A program made the translations under genes and the position numbers. Positions 28,401 to 36,731 of a stretch of 64,000 nt of DNA are shown piece by piece. Position 1 is the first letter of the stretch. Every line of letters starts with the position of its first letter. The notes beneath the pieces are model-generated. The model saw only the letters and a program-made list of their open reading frames with translations. It was not told the DNA's origin and searched no databases. The stretch covers positions 161,049,001 through 161,113,000 of the forward strand of contig JAUMIR010000001.1 in assembly GCA_030847615.1 (NCBI GenBank). The letters are read 5' to 3'. This DNA is from Gambelia wislizenii (taxonomy: Eukaryota; Chordata; Lepidosauria; Squamata; Crotaphytidae).

Positions 28401-30271
28401 GCCAGCAGGCGAATGGCCACGTGACAGGAGCCAACGCAATTACTGGCTTTGCCTGCACACTGCCATTCTATCTGCTCCAGCCACAAATTAGCAAACTAAA
28501 CCTTTTTAATCTGTCAAGTGACACGCTTGTTTACAAAGAAAGTATCACTATACTCAAAGATGTAAAGTGGACAACAAGATATAAAAATATACATAGTAAG
28601 AGTAAAAAAGTTAGTCCACATGAGTTCAGTGGGGCTTATTCCAAAGTACATAGGGAGAGCAATGCAGCCTGAACCATGCTCTTTCTAAGTGATTGAAATC
28701 CAAGATATATCCAGCTGAAACCATGAGTGAAAAATCTGAAAAGGTATTATGAATAAACTATAGCATTAATATACACTTTTCAACACTAAAAATAATAAGC
28801 TCACAGCATTCAATTAAGGAGTCTTAAAGAATTTAAAAAAATATTTTTAGATTGACATTTCTAAGTAATTCAATGGCTGCATATCTGTGATTTTTGTGAA
28901 GACCATCTTTTATTACAACTTATTTATTTCTTTGAAGATACCTCTAGTCAGTCAATGAATCTTAGTTGCATTTTGCTACGAAACCTGTTGGTTCTTGAGA
29001 TTTTCTGTCTTGGTCTTAATTAAAATGAAATATATTAATTAAAACAACCCAATCTTTCTACTCTTACATTGCATTTTTTAGGAAAAAAACATGTATTTAT
29101 TAGAGAAATTAAGGTAAAATATTATTATGAATGTGATGTATAGTATCAGTAATAAGGCAAGTAGGCTTTGGAGGGGGCGAAAGCATGGAAAGTTGGAAGC
29201 AACTGTCTGACTGTCTGAAAGGATGTTTTAAAAGGCAGGCAGAGATGAGTCAGTCAGATATGAATTAGAGAAGTGACAGTGAAGAGTGGAGTAAGAAATG
29301 CGAAAAAGAAGGACTTCGTGTTCGGGGTTAGTTAGGACAGTTAGTTAGGTTCAGTTAAGATTATGAAGAGATGGGGAAAGTTAGGGAGATGTTTTAGGAG
29401 TCAATCAGGATTTGCATGAGCTAAATACAGGGAAAAAAACTAAGTCTGTAACTATAAGCTTCTGTATACCAAGCAATCTTTAACTGTATTTTGAGCTTCT
29501 GTTCAATAAATTATCCTTCTATTACATACATGTGCCTTTGAGCAATGCTACAATAGTGCTGAGTGGCTGAGTTCAGGCACAACTACTGCCTGTGGTGGCA
29601 ACAGTAATTTAAGAGTGGTAGTGTCCAGAGAAAGGATTATAGGAATGATGTCTCTCACACACAGGAACCACAAGACATCTAAAAGGTCCCCACAACCAGG
29701 GCCACAGCAGAGGAGCCAAGAAGAGGTTGCTACAGCAAGCTCAGCCAAAATGACTTATAGAGCTAGCTAGCGCTGGGGGGAGGGGAAGAGGCCACACAAA
29801 ATATGAAAGTAATTCTCCATTTCTAACTGTTAAATGGAAGGAAAGAGGCACAATACAAAAAGAAACAGAAACTTCCTGGGAGGAAAAGGCAAAATACTGT
29901 ATGTAAAATAATTTAAAATAAGGTGATATATAACTTGGTATATATGTATTTAAGAAAATAAACAAGAGCAAATGTATACTTTTCCATTGAAATTTTAGCC
30001 AATTCAGGATGTTTCACTATAAAAAAGCATACTGACTAGAAATTTACTTAACATTAAAAGGTAAACATGAATTATTGTGGAAAGTAATTCTCACTATTTA
30101 GCTTATCATTAAGTTAGTTGAAAAATACTACATACCTGTTGTATCAGCTGGCATCTTATTAAGCTCATCTGTAATATTGTCCTCATTTTTATATTTACTT
30201 TTTAGGTCTCTAACTCTACTCATAATAGAAGCGACAAACAGACCTTTTTCACCTATATCTTCTTCCTGCAT
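4395..30271 (-). CDS. TTK: TTK (MPS1) protein kinase, partial coding sequence, 13 coding exons
   Basis: TTK is the dual-specificity kinase that sits at unattached kinetochores and starts spindle-assembly-checkpoint signalling. Joining 30271-30136, 28112-27887, 27143-27037, 24526-24383, 21839-21746, 21659-21578, 21169-21069, 20373-20286, 17005-16882, 16031-15904, 14962-14793, 6694-6574 and 4487-4395 gives 1,614 nt, or 538 codons, without a stop, and every junction has AG/GT borders in consistent phase. The N-terminal SIMxxVRD stretch, the TPR domain (about residues 47-200), the linker and the glycine-rich loop GSGGSSK (last seven residues) follow the mammalian protein in order and length. The catalytic domain is missing because the gene runs off the left edge. 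Identification is from remembered family sequence; exon borders are read from the DNA. Confidence 0.95.
4813..5045. mobile_element. Tigger-like (pogo) short TIR element
   Basis: It begins TA-CAGTTGTCCCTTCATATT and ends with a degraded ggagggataaatata. The internal ggttccagga and gataccaaaatctgtgaata blocks are shared with copies at 51,551 and 52,084. It is non-autonomous, with no coding capacity. Confidence 0.65.
5516..6466. mobile_element. Tigger-like TIR element with an expanded hairpin minisatellite core
   Basis: The ends are TA-CAGTTGTCCCT at 5,516 and GGGGCAACTG-TA at 6,466. Inner subterminal repeats carry cattcgcggggg and ccgcgaatgct. Between them is a GC-rich array (about 5,610-6,260) in which a 36-bp near-perfect palindrome, ggccttcacggagccttcc plus its complement, recurs about ten times, roughly every 63 bp. 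Long open frames on both strands here are by-products of the repeat. Confidence 0.75.
5610..6275. repeat. hairpin minisatellite, period about 63 bp
   Basis: Palindromic units start near 5,615, 5,678, 5,741, 5,836, 5,899, 5,962, 6,027, 6,090, 6,155 and 6,214. Each is a stem of 17 bp or so with a two-base loop, separated by cctcccc-type spacers of two alternating kinds. The 5,741-5,836 step is longer (about 95 bp). Confidence 0.8.
6574..6694 (-). CDS. TTK: TTK exon 13 (pre-kinase linker)
   Basis: It encodes [20 protein letters not shown] and [20 protein letters not shown], matching the TPVVKND and STPYGQ...ATPLQ blocks that precede the kinase domain. The last base before the GTAATA donor completes a Gln codon. 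Confidence 0.92.
7735..7960 (-). mobile_element. L2/CR1-type LINE 3' tail inserted in element A
   Basis: It starts with attattattattacatttattt, then tagcgccataaactttacatagcgctttac, the reverse complement of a LINE or SINE 3' tail, followed by AT-rich UTR-like sequence. Confidence 0.5.
7899..8381 (-). pseudogene. DIRS element A tyrosine recombinase fragment
   Basis: The sequence [20 protein letters not shown] followed by LAALS is the first catalytic-arginine block of DIRS tyrosine recombinases. The C-terminal HxxR and tyrosine region is not found: an L2-type tail is inserted at 7,735-7,960 where it should be. Confidence 0.65.
8842..9540 (-). pseudogene. DIRS element A end of RT and RNase H domain
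   Basis: Overlapping frames encode [20 protein letters not shown] followed by WGAHC, the RNase H first-aspartate motif TDAS, then [20 protein letters not shown] and [12 protein letters not shown], the TDN and ADxLSR-like motifs. The RT palm and the YxDD box are missing; the gap coincides with element B. Confidence 0.7.
9541..11385 (-). mobile_element. DIRS-like element B, partial, inserted into element A
   Basis: The GC-richer block interrupts element A's RT. Its right edge carries a terminal repeat with tgcgcaggcgcaggaataaa and gattcacagagaccacgaag, which I recall from vertebrate DIRS ends. It holds only the 5' portion (leader and gag-like ORF) and ends abruptly near 9,541. It looks much younger than A. 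Confidence 0.6.
9546..10979 (-). CDS. gag-like ORF1 of DIRS element B (477 codons, open)
   Basis: The first 60 residues contain a cysteine/histidine cluster (C18, C21, H31, C33, C34, C37, H42, C47, C50) around [20 protein letters not shown], probably zinc-binding, as in DIRS ORF1. It is followed by basic SPSPSRRRS tracts, a proline- and serine-rich middle (about residues 80-400), an acidic [12 protein letters not shown] stretch and an end formed at the junction with element A. The likely native start is Met 9 (codon 10,955-10,953), because the first eight residues lack family resemblance. The C-terminal gag domain and all enzymatic ORFs are missing. It is the longest ORF in the window but belongs to a transposon, not to the host. 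Confidence 0.65.
   Translation of the reverse strand: MIDYPKLNMASKTGFKRCVVCQAKLPSSDGHSCCLICLGETHNVDACVHCRAFTPQARKHRSSRLKSFLYEKALIPSATSTPAVGQGASPQHRGRSPVSKSSQSPLAKRRRSPSPSRRRSVVSDPEAVMHSHKHASKPTLTASRTPSGSTVGSKDQSRDRTDPKDVGRDRESSISSKGKAHKKKAKRPRLEERPLPAPQPQQLPSAASASETSASRCHLSPRDRGVRTEDPRSKSPTPIPLLEIVEVKIGSAEEPELQSRIRGPSSALLVSRSELLQQSSAAAWETLEEPRPSTSKLQEDELAYGAYDLAVTALAAPWAEQSTARSISEFVFHLTSEAVTLHSVSLPPPRISFHGTGPALRDASCQASLLRPLPPLPLLRPPSPPPWSTSLLEKRRSPSPSSDSSSSSKSSEEYLPFLPSPQPDLLEDDSSLPTDDVRSFAEQFLIIFLKNNYLSPADTHLGALIAAKGFLRRGDRK
11386..11562 (-). pseudogene. DIRS element A reverse transcriptase, N-terminal part
   Basis: Reading down from 11,562 gives [14 protein letters not shown] and later [13 protein letters not shown] followed by RRYL, which are RT motif A and its lead-in. 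An in-frame stop lies between them. The frame breaks exactly where the terminal repeat of element B begins (about 11,385). Confidence 0.65.
11767..12454 (-). pseudogene. DIRS element A gag-like C-terminal region
   Basis: The frame 12,454-12,224 reads [20 protein letters not shown] and [12 protein letters not shown], a segment typical of DIRS gag-like proteins before the RT. Frame 11,967-11,767 is basic and glutamine/arginine-rich ([13 protein letters not shown]), like the linker to the RT. The frames are separate, so this is broken. Confidence 0.6.
13276..13655. mobile_element. short TIR element inside DIRS element A
   Basis: The ends read tacccttcacatctgctgtg and aaatgtggagggctgacta. Internal gaataatca(c)acccacaaaagt blocks repeat in inverted form near the left end. 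It resembles the CAGTTGTCCC family loosely and carries no ORF. Confidence 0.45.
14793..14962 (-). CDS. TTK: TTK exon 12 (linker, SVSK and TPS motifs)
   Basis: The 170-nt exon encodes a serine- and proline-rich segment containing [10 protein letters not shown] and [13 protein letters not shown], matching the mammalian FSVSKQSPP and TPSSNTLDDYMS blocks. It exits in phase 2 at GTAACT. The next intron is about 8.1 kb because nested DIRS elements sit in it. Confidence 0.92.
15240..15715. repeat. unrecognised GC-richer block between TTK exons 12 and 11
   Basis: It stands out in composition and has short overlapping minus-strand frames, but I recognise no domain. It may be a LINE 5' region. 16,375-16,790, between exons 11 and 10, is a similar unassigned block. 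Confidence 0.3.
15904..16031 (-). CDS. TTK: TTK exon 11 (linker)
   Basis: The acceptor TGTTTAG at 16,032 gives an open phase; the nearby CTGCAG would lead to a stop. The product [20 protein letters not shown] then [23 protein letters not shown] resembles the mammalian SNHWQIPELARKVNTE segment. Donor GTGAAC. Confidence 0.86.
16882..17005 (-). CDS. TTK: TTK exon 10 (linker)
   Basis: It encodes [20 protein letters not shown] and [21 protein letters not shown]. The SDE.S and SLTLKNK elements occur at the corresponding place in mammalian TTK. Phase 0 in, phase 1 out, donor GTTTGT. Confidence 0.87.
18685..18790 (-). repeat. 5S rRNA-derived SINE head fragment
   Basis: The reverse complement contains gaggctaatcaggatcagct, then ctggttgtacttggatcgga and gaccacc, a diverged 5S rRNA internal region (aagctaag...ggttagtacttggatgggagacc). 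It is too diverged to be a functional 5S gene. Confidence 0.6.
19860..20080 (-). mobile_element. SINE with 5S-derived head and CTTGAAGGC tail
   Basis: The 5' part (20,078-19,965) is 5S-like: gtaagctaagcaagttcagc, ctggttagtacttggatggg, agactgcc. The 3' part (19,965-19,862) contains ccctatgaaattcatggggt-type sequence and ends cagcttgaaggcgcg, then a CA/GT run. The same tail occurs behind a tRNA-like head at 43,158. Confidence 0.65.
20286..20373 (-). CDS. TTK: TTK exon 9 (linker)
   Basis: An 88-nt exon encoding [20 protein letters not shown] then ESYMPQNLK. The frame is set by the preceding phase-2 exon, and similarity to the mammalian linker is modest. The acceptor used is AATAAATAG at 20,374; a second AG inside the exon would break the frame. 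Confidence 0.8.
21069..21169 (-). CDS. TTK: TTK exon 8 (linker, FGRVP motif)
   Basis: It encodes [20 protein letters not shown] and [18 protein letters not shown] and the acidic serine stretch followed by TDDSV match the mammalian linker. Donor GTATAA, phase 2. Confidence 0.9.
21578..21659 (-). CDS. TTK: TTK exon 7 (linker)
   Basis: The acceptor CTCTTTAG at 21,660 was preferred over an AG further upstream because only it keeps the frame. The product [20 protein letters not shown] then QLNKSNQ resembles the mammalian MPPQD...YRNSLRQTNK segment. Donor GTAAAT, phase 0. Confidence 0.87.
21746..21839 (-). CDS. TTK: TTK exon 6 (linker)
   Basis: A 94-nt exon between TTTACAG and GTAAGT, entering in phase 1 and leaving in phase 2. 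The product ([20 protein letters not shown] and onwards) is serine- and asparagine-rich and aligns only loosely with the mammalian linker after the TPR. Phase agreement with both neighbours is the main support. Confidence 0.82.
22274..23134. mobile_element. short TIR element of the TACAGTAGG family, interrupted
   Basis: The termini are TACAGTAGGtctgcatat and gggCCTACTGTA. Long inverted arms share accctttttt(c/t)ttac-type, cctgaaatgaatga and gtcctct sequences. A 421-bp insertion at 22,421-22,841 is flanked by a 15-bp duplication. It lies in the TTK intron between exons 6 and 5, with no coding. Confidence 0.65.
22421..22841 (-). mobile_element. 421-bp retroelement-like insertion with 15-bp target duplication
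   Basis: ctccagtgcatttct occurs at 22,406-22,420 and again at 22,842-22,856, exactly flanking the block. The left side begins ttttttattattattattatt, a minus-strand A-rich tail. The body is AT-rich with no recognised domain, perhaps the 3' UTR of a 5'-truncated LINE. Confidence 0.7.
23155..23400 (-). mobile_element. LINE-type 3' tail fragment
   Basis: An AGT/ATC microsatellite run followed by cactcaaggtggcttaca is the reverse complement of a common LINE/SINE 3' end (gccaccttgagtg), followed by UTR-like sequence. Confidence 0.4.
24383..24526 (-). CDS. TTK: TTK exon 5 (end of TPR domain)
   Basis: It encodes [20 protein letters not shown] and [20 protein letters not shown], closing the TPR domain, and ends at GTGAGT in phase 1. 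The in-frame ATG at 24,608 upstream is intronic, because the acceptor sits at 24,527-24,528. Confidence 0.95.
25179..25959. mobile_element. TIR element (TACTGTATATTCCGGCGTAT ends) with fold-back GC core
   Basis: The left terminus tactgtatattccggcgtat and right terminus atacgccggaatatgcagta are inverted copies flanked by TA. Near the right end cttatacgctcagtc is tandemly repeated. The core (25,300-25,830) is GC-rich with three large palindromes. Superfamily is uncertain. It lies in the TTK intron between exons 5 and 4. Confidence 0.7.
26776..26860. repeat. hAT-like non-autonomous fragment candidate
   Basis: caagggtgggcaactgtgcc followed by ctaatgtttttggactgc resembles a family seen reversed at 18,110-18,215 and 63,125-63,215. 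Its class is only a guess. Confidence 0.3.
27037..27143 (-). CDS. TTK: TTK exon 4 (TPR domain)
   Basis: The acceptor is TTTTCAG. The exon encodes [20 protein letters not shown] and the helix [13 protein letters not shown], and ends in phase 1 before GTATGT. The [13 protein letters not shown] run is a hallmark of the TTK TPR. Confidence 0.95.
27887..28112 (-). CDS. TTK: TTK exon 3 (TPR domain, first part)
   Basis: The exon begins with the two bases completing the Asp codon and reads [10 protein letters not shown], then [17 protein letters not shown] and [13 protein letters not shown], the start of the TPR domain that supports kinetochore targeting. It ends in phase 2 at a GTAAGT donor. Conservation is the strongest of the non-kinase exons. 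Confidence 0.95.
28306..28410. repeat. hAT-like terminal fragment
   Basis: cagtggtttttaatctgggg followed by tccgggccccccaggggtcc resembles the CAGTGGTTCTCAAC ends of hAT elements. No matching opposite end was found. Confidence 0.4.
29150..29590 (+). repeat. possible solo LTR
   Basis: A purine-rich segment with repeated gttagttaggacagttagtt ends in a TGTTCAATAAATTAT polyadenylation-like signal, then ttacatacatgtgcctttgagc, the layout of a U3-R-U5. No paired LTR, primer site or internal gene is visible. If it is an old retroviral LTR it has no coding capacity. Confidence 0.3.
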
Positions 30272-30273
30272 GT
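30136..30273 (-). CDS. TTK: TTK exon 2, first coding exon
   Basis: The acceptor TTTTCTAG is followed by AC and then the ATG at 30,271-30,269. The exon encodes about 45 residues beginning [20 protein letters not shown] and ends in phase 1 before GTATGT. SIMxxVRD and the C-terminal ADTTD match the mammalian N-terminus. Two residues found in the human protein between DEL and NK appear absent, and an asparagine is added just before. Confidence 0.93.
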
Positions 30274-33200
30274 CTAGAAAAAGAAGAGTCAATATTAAGT
30301 ATAAAATAGCTATCCAAAATCATAAATCTGCAACCAGAGGCTTTGAAAAAGAAGAAATAACATATTTTCTTAATACCATTCTTTCCAATTGTTAACACCA
30401 GAGCTATGCTTATACTATGCAGTTCAGATTACTCCAACAAAACCCCATTTTGTTAATTGAATGTGTGTATTACACCTAATCATACATACTGAGAAATATC
30501 TGAAATCAGTAGGATCTGTGCATTTACTCTGAAGTATTAAGTTTATATTAAATTAGAAAAATATTATTTTATACACAAAAACATATGAATTTTCTTTTTT
30601 ACTTAAATGCAATTCTCTAGCAGACAAATAGTAGCCCGCCTGTTGCAAGAATAGAGCCAGAAGCTGCAGAAAGCACCAAACTGATTTCACTCACTCATTG
30701 TTCCTCTGGGAAGACTCAGGTGCATGGTACTAGGTTCATATTACATTAAATACATGTGTCCAAGCAGTGTATACTAAAAACATCAACTATATCAAACTTG
30801 CTCACCTATCCTTACAGCTTTGAAGCCTGCAGACAACTAGCAAACTGTGTCTTTCCCCTTCAGCTATGAAAAAGGTTGTGTGGCATTATTTTTGAGCGCT
30901 GAAATAGTATTTTTACATTCCTTCTCTACAAACACTGTAGTTAAATATTCATACATTGTTGATTTTTCTCTAGACTAAATAAAAACTTTTTAAAAGAATT
31001 AAGTTTCCATTTATTTTTCTCCAAGTAAGTCTAGGTTATCAGGAAAATAACTTCTAAAGTGAAGATTTTACATGGAAAGTGTGCATTGGTTTTGGCTCCT
31101 GGTTTAACAGCAAAATAAGCCAAGATCTCCTAAAGCTCCATAAGCAAGTAACTGAGTTTCTGTAGCAAATCCTGTGAGTAGATGGTAATGTATTTCAGGC
31201 AGGGTGTGCCTGTAATTTATAGGCAGGCATACCCTAAAGGGCAGGAACTCATCAGCATTACAGTTTTATCTAAAAGGGAGCATCTGAAGCAAAGCTAGAG
31301 GTATTGCTTCATTCACAAAATATCTCAACATACTTTCAAAACTGAGTAACATATTAAAGGCCTAGAAGGATTGGTCTCTTGACTGACACTTATTGCAGAA
31401 CTGAACAAAACTGTAAGAGTAGTATCAACAAAAACGCAAGGATTATAACATCATTAAGAACTGGAATCAGTATTTATTAGAACCGATGAAAAGAGTATAC
31501 ATCTGGATGTAGTAACAGCACAGTACACTTCTGTTGCATTGTAACAGGTGTTTGCAAATTGTTGTTCAATAAAGTGTATTTTGTCTTTTGTTTTTGTTTG
31601 AAAGTAGTTGGTTTGAAAGTTTTGACCTCTTCCCACTTGCCTCCTGAGGCAAATAAAGCCTCTTCCTAACACCAGACAAGACATAGGCATACTCCTTATT
31701 CCCCAGCAGAAAATCCACAGTGAACTTTTGCAATGGCAACTGTTCCTGGAATTGTTCTATCATTCTTTTACTTTTTTAATTAAAACTGCTAGCAATCAAT
31801 TTCTAAAAGCCTGTCAGAACAAAAAGATTTCACTTGCCAATTCCCTCCCAAGTGAGGGAGTTCCAAAGACTGGTAGCAGCCACCAAGAAGACCCACCAAA
31901 CATACCTGGGAAAGTGGTGAGTCAAAGAGAAGTGCCTCCCTCAAAGACTAAACAGCCTGGTCAAGCTCACACTGGAAGATACAGTCCTTCAGGTAACTTG
32001 GACCTAAGCTGTATGAGAACAGTCAGATTTGGGGAAATCTGCTGATTTATACTGATCTTTCACTGTGCATAATTTTAGGTCCTGTTTTACTCTTTTTTTA
32101 AAGGTCAGTGTTTGATTAGATTGATTTGCTGATCCTTCTTTCATTCACAACCTCCATTATATACAAGTGTAAGGATCTTTACATGCTCTCCCATGTAATG
32201 GATTATGGTTCATCTTTAGTGGGAACAAAAGGCTAATATGGAATATATTTAGAAGCAGGAGTTCAAAGAAATTTTCTTTAAAATGTTTCTGTGGATGTTT
32301 TTTCAACAGAAGACTGAATGCCTAAAGCAGTATTATCATTGTAATTTCGTTCAGATCCCACACTCTGGAGAGCAAGATTTTAGGACACCATTGCACCTAT
32401 TTAGAATCTGATTGTCAAAGGGCTGTGAAAATCAACTCATATAACAAACTGAAAACAGACCAAGAAGTAATGGTTGTAAAAATCATGAGCGTGGAATTTC
32501 TTTAAAGGACCTCTATAATTAGCCTTTCAAGAAAAAAAAAGTTACACTGGGCTTGTGCAGCTTCCTGGCATATGCCTAACAACCCTCTTCAGGATTTCCA
32601 GTCCTAGGCATGTAGCTTATAAAGTCCCCTTTTCACTAAGTTTAGCTTTGTGGATCACAAGTTCAGCAATCTGCATTAAATAATGAAGATAATAGAGATA
32701 ATTTTTATCTCTCTTGAATTCTAGGATTTAGCCAAAAATTATTTTGCGGAAGGTAGTTATGAAGGAATGTTAATAAAATGGCTTAAGTACTACAGGTAGT
32801 CTCAATTGTTTTAGTTCTGCCTTGGGAAAGATTAAGCTTACCACAATCCTATAAAGAGAATCTCCACTGCAACCTGAAATGGAACAATTGGAGATAAGCT
32901 CCCACACTGACACTTCAACATTGATGCACATGTACCCACAGATTTTTAAAAATCCATCCTAGTCTAAGGGACTTAAATAATATTTTCAAATTAATCCCAA
33001 AGGAGCAAGATTACAGATAGCCAGCTACTTACAAACTCACCCATACCAGTTAAGTGTTCTCCCACACTCTCACATAAGGTGAATTAAGAAACATACTGTT
33101 ATAACAACACCTAGACCCAATGCCCTGAATCTCACACATGTGGGAATTTTTTTTTAGGGAATTTTTTATTGGAGTAAGGATAAGGGGAACGCTCAATTGT

Positions 33201-34469
33201 TTGCAATTACAGTATCAGAAAGTTATACAACCTCTCCCATATGCAATCAAGGATTTTGCTCAGTTTTTTTCCACTGATTGTACTGGATAATTAAACAAAA
33301 CAAAACAAAACAAACCACTCCCTCACCTTCAAGTGTTACAAGCATCTTGAACAAATACAGACTTGCTAAAGTTTGGAACCCAACAAGTGCTGGGATAACA
33401 AGTTGTTACAGAATGGTAACCATTCTGGAATAAGAAAATTGAGAATAACAGTAAGTAATCCTGTAGCACAGATATGCCATAACATAAACTTGCATGGAGT
33501 AGAGCCCAATCTGACAGGTGTAGGAAGTATTGCATTCTGCTGGCAGATAACGTATATATTTCTAGTTGCTAACAAGTAGTTTGAATGAAACTATAAAAAA
33601 TTAGAAGGTTTGTCAGAAACTGAAGTCTTGCCCAATTATGGTGAACTCGAAAGAACACAAACTAATTGGAAACAGAATTTTGAGAAGCTTGTCACTAACA
33701 GCATCAAACAATAAACATTTCTTTAAGAATAAAAAAAGCAGGAGGTCAGCCTGAGAGGCATTTAAATATTTGAATAACAATGAAATTAAAGGAATTCTGA
33801 AGGAGACTGCAGAGAAGCTGATTTATCTTCGCTACTAAACATATAGGGCAAATTCTCATGGCTGAACTAATGTCTCCAGGAGAGAAGGTGTGGAACTAAT
33901 ACAAACAGTAGTACCAAGAGACCTCATCTGGACATTTGAGACCTCATTGGTAAATTAAAAACAGACAAACCAGCAATTCATCAAATTGTTATCTTTTAAT
34001 CAAAATACAGTACATGGTATATCCCCAAGACCAGCCTCTGTTCCACAGGACTAGACATGTCCAATGTAATACTAATTTTTAAGAAGTGATCCAATAGAGA
34101 CACCAGTTAGCTTTTTCTCTATTCCAAGTAAACTAATGAAAAGTGTTATTACCGATAAAATCATCAAGCATAGAGAAAGATAAGCCCTGATGAGAAAGAA
34201 TCAACGTAGCTTCTCCAAAGGTATATCCTGTCTCACTAGTCTTTTAGAGTTCTTTGAAAGTATCAGTAAAATATTTAGAGAGGAGTGACCCAGCTGGCAT
34301 TCTCAACTTCAGAAGTAAGAATTACTCACTCTTCCAGATGTTATTGGACTACAATTCCCAGAATCCCTTGTTATTGGCTATGGTGGCTAGGGCTGTCAGG
34401 AACTGCAAACCAACATCTGGAAGACTGTATAATTCTTACCCCATGCTTAATAAAGTCCCATACTAAAGA

Positions 34470-34960
34470 CTCCTCAGCTAGTATAGCACAGGATAAAGGG
34501 AAATCCCTTTATGAACTGAAAACAGATTAGAGTGTAGGAAGCAGGCAGTAGGAATAAATGGACAACTCCCTCAGTAGAGATCTCAGCTGTGGGATCCATC
34601 AGGAATACTGATGATATTGTAGAGCTGGGAAAGGGGTAAAAGACAACCAAAATGATCAAGGAATTGAAGCAACTGCTCTATGAAGAAAAGTTTTGAGGCT
34701 CTTTAGCTTAGAAAAAGATTGAGAAAGGGGAGACGTGATAGAAATGCATTAAATTATGGATGCAGGAAAGCAGATAGGGAGCTTTTCTTCCTCTCTCATA
34801 ATATAGACACAGGGATCCTCTATTGAAGCAGAATTGAAGGAGCTGCTAAAAAATCCAGGGTGGATTTGCTGTCTCCACAGTAGCAGATCCTCCAGCTGCC
34901 ACAGAGAATAAGACTATCACAGAGAATAAGACTATCATTTCCCACAGAGAATAAGACTAA
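34470..34960 (+). pseudogene. CR1/L3-like LINE ORF2 remnant
   Basis: Broken plus-strand frames resemble the terminal part of CR1/L3 ORF2 (DDIVELGKG, TTKMIKELKQLLYEEK). Flanking sequence from about 33,600 has further RT-region echoes but no continuous frame. Confidence 0.5.
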
Positions 34961-35349
34961 CACTTTGAGTTAGATTGGCTTTATATTTCCTCTTGTATCA
35001 GAGACAATACTCCTCTGTTTATCACTTGCTGAGGAATCTGAGATGGAAGTTGTAGTTGTGCTTATGTCCTATTGGTGGGTTTCCAATAGACAAGTGATTG
35101 GCTACTGATAGTTATAGTATCAGAAATGCCCATCAAGAATTTTTTTTAAGTGACACTGACTGGGTGGCAGTTTTCAGTGGTGGAAGCATTTCTTGAAGGA
35201 CAGGTGATGGAAATATCTCCAGGACTGTGTGGACCAAATATCACAGGCCACACACCTTGCATTTTGTGGCCTTCTGCCTTATTATTTATTCCCCCACTAC
35301 CAAACCCAAGAGCAGCCATATTGGGTTGGTCTTAATCAAACATCCTGTT

Positions 35350-35560
35350 ATCACAGTTGTTGTATACCTTCAAGTTGCTTCTGATTTATGGTGCCACTAA
35401 GGTGAACCTATCACAGGGTTCTTGGCAATATTTTTTTCAGAGGGGATTTGTCTTTGTCTTCCTCTGAGGCTGAGAGTGTGACTTGTCTAAGGTCACCCAG
35501 GGGGGTTTAATGGCCAAGCAGGGATTTGAACCATTGTCTCCCTGCTCCACTATGGAAACC
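35350..35560 (-). mobile_element. tRNA-headed SINE with shared CTTGAAGG tail
   Basis: On the minus strand a tRNA-like B box (ggttcaaatccctg, 35,538-35,520) is followed by aagtcacactctcagcctca and finally ccttgatagg...agcaacttgaaggtataca. The organisation matches the plus-strand copy at 43,158. Confidence 0.6.
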
Positions 35561-35878
35561 CACTGTCAGACTTGGTTTTTACATGCCAAGAATAAGATAA
35601 TGAGCAAACAACATGGCTCGCAGTAATCTCAGATAAATGCAGAAAGGAACGTTGGGTCTTACCTGTCATACGTTCTTTTCCAGTGAAGAGGCGAAGAGCA
35701 TCTGTATGCTTGGGTTGTCCCTCCCACTTGCTCCCAGTAGGCAGGTAACAGAGACTTTTATTTTGAAAAGGCTGACCACCAGTGGTGTCCTCCAGGAGGG
35801 ACAACCCCTCTGCTGGCCAGTCCATACAACAGCCTGGTGACGCCATATTCTGATGTATCTGGCCGTAATCCATATTCT

Positions 35879-36731
35879 TCAAGTCTTAGGTAGACCGTAG
35901 TTCATAATAATGATTCTTTCTCCTTGCTGCAGCCTTCCAATATAGTCGCCCCTGGGTGGGCCAGATGCTGTTCGCCTCTTCACTGGAAAACAACGTATCA
36001 CAGGTAAGAGCAACGTTCCTTTTCCCAGTGGAGAGGGCTCCAGAGCATCCGTATGCTTGGGATCTACCAAAGCTTCATAGCAAGGGTGGGCAAGGCGAGA
36101 TTCATGAATTCTAAACCCGAACAATCCTCTGCAACACTCGTCTGCCAAAAAGGCGGCTTCCGCTGATTGCATTTTATCCACCCTGTAGTGCCACACGAAT
36201 GTTGAAGGTGACGTCCACATTGCCACCCTGCATATTTCCTCCAAGGATGTGACCTTATGCCAGTCCTCCTTATGGTGCTGTGAGATTCAATGACTCATAA
36301 CATATAGTGATACCATTTCGGACCTGGTGCCCAGAGTGACTCAGGACACCCTTCACACCAGATACTTGGTATAAGGAGAAACGCACAAGGCCTCCGCAAA
36401 TCAAAGGAACTGGTTCTCTTAATGTAAATACGGAGTGCTCTGCGCACCTTCAACTTCCGCCAGAATGTTTCCAGCTCACCCCTTGGGTGTGGGCAGAAGG
36501 AAAGCAGTACCCCTTCCTGTGATCTATGGAAAACTGAGTTGGCTTTGCTCTCCACTCCGGACGCAACCGGAGCACTACTGAATCAGGTTGGAGAATGCAA
36601 GGGTCACTACGCACCGATGTGGCCGCCAATTTAGAAGCTCTGCAAGCTGAGGAAATTGCTCCCAGAGAAAAAGGGGGGCCTTCTAGGTCCGGGACTTCAG
36701 AGGTACTTCTCTCAGTGTGCCGGTCCCACAA
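35879..36731 (-). pseudogene. DIRS element C tyrosine recombinase, frameshifted
   Basis: Three minus-strand frames cover the domain in order: SSACRASKLAATSVRSDPCI (arginine block), FWRKLKVRRALRIYIKRTSS, and EEICRVAMWTSPSTFVWHYR with the likely nucleophilic tyrosine in the HYR motif. At least two frameshifts separate them, so it is not functional as it stands. Confidence 0.7.
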
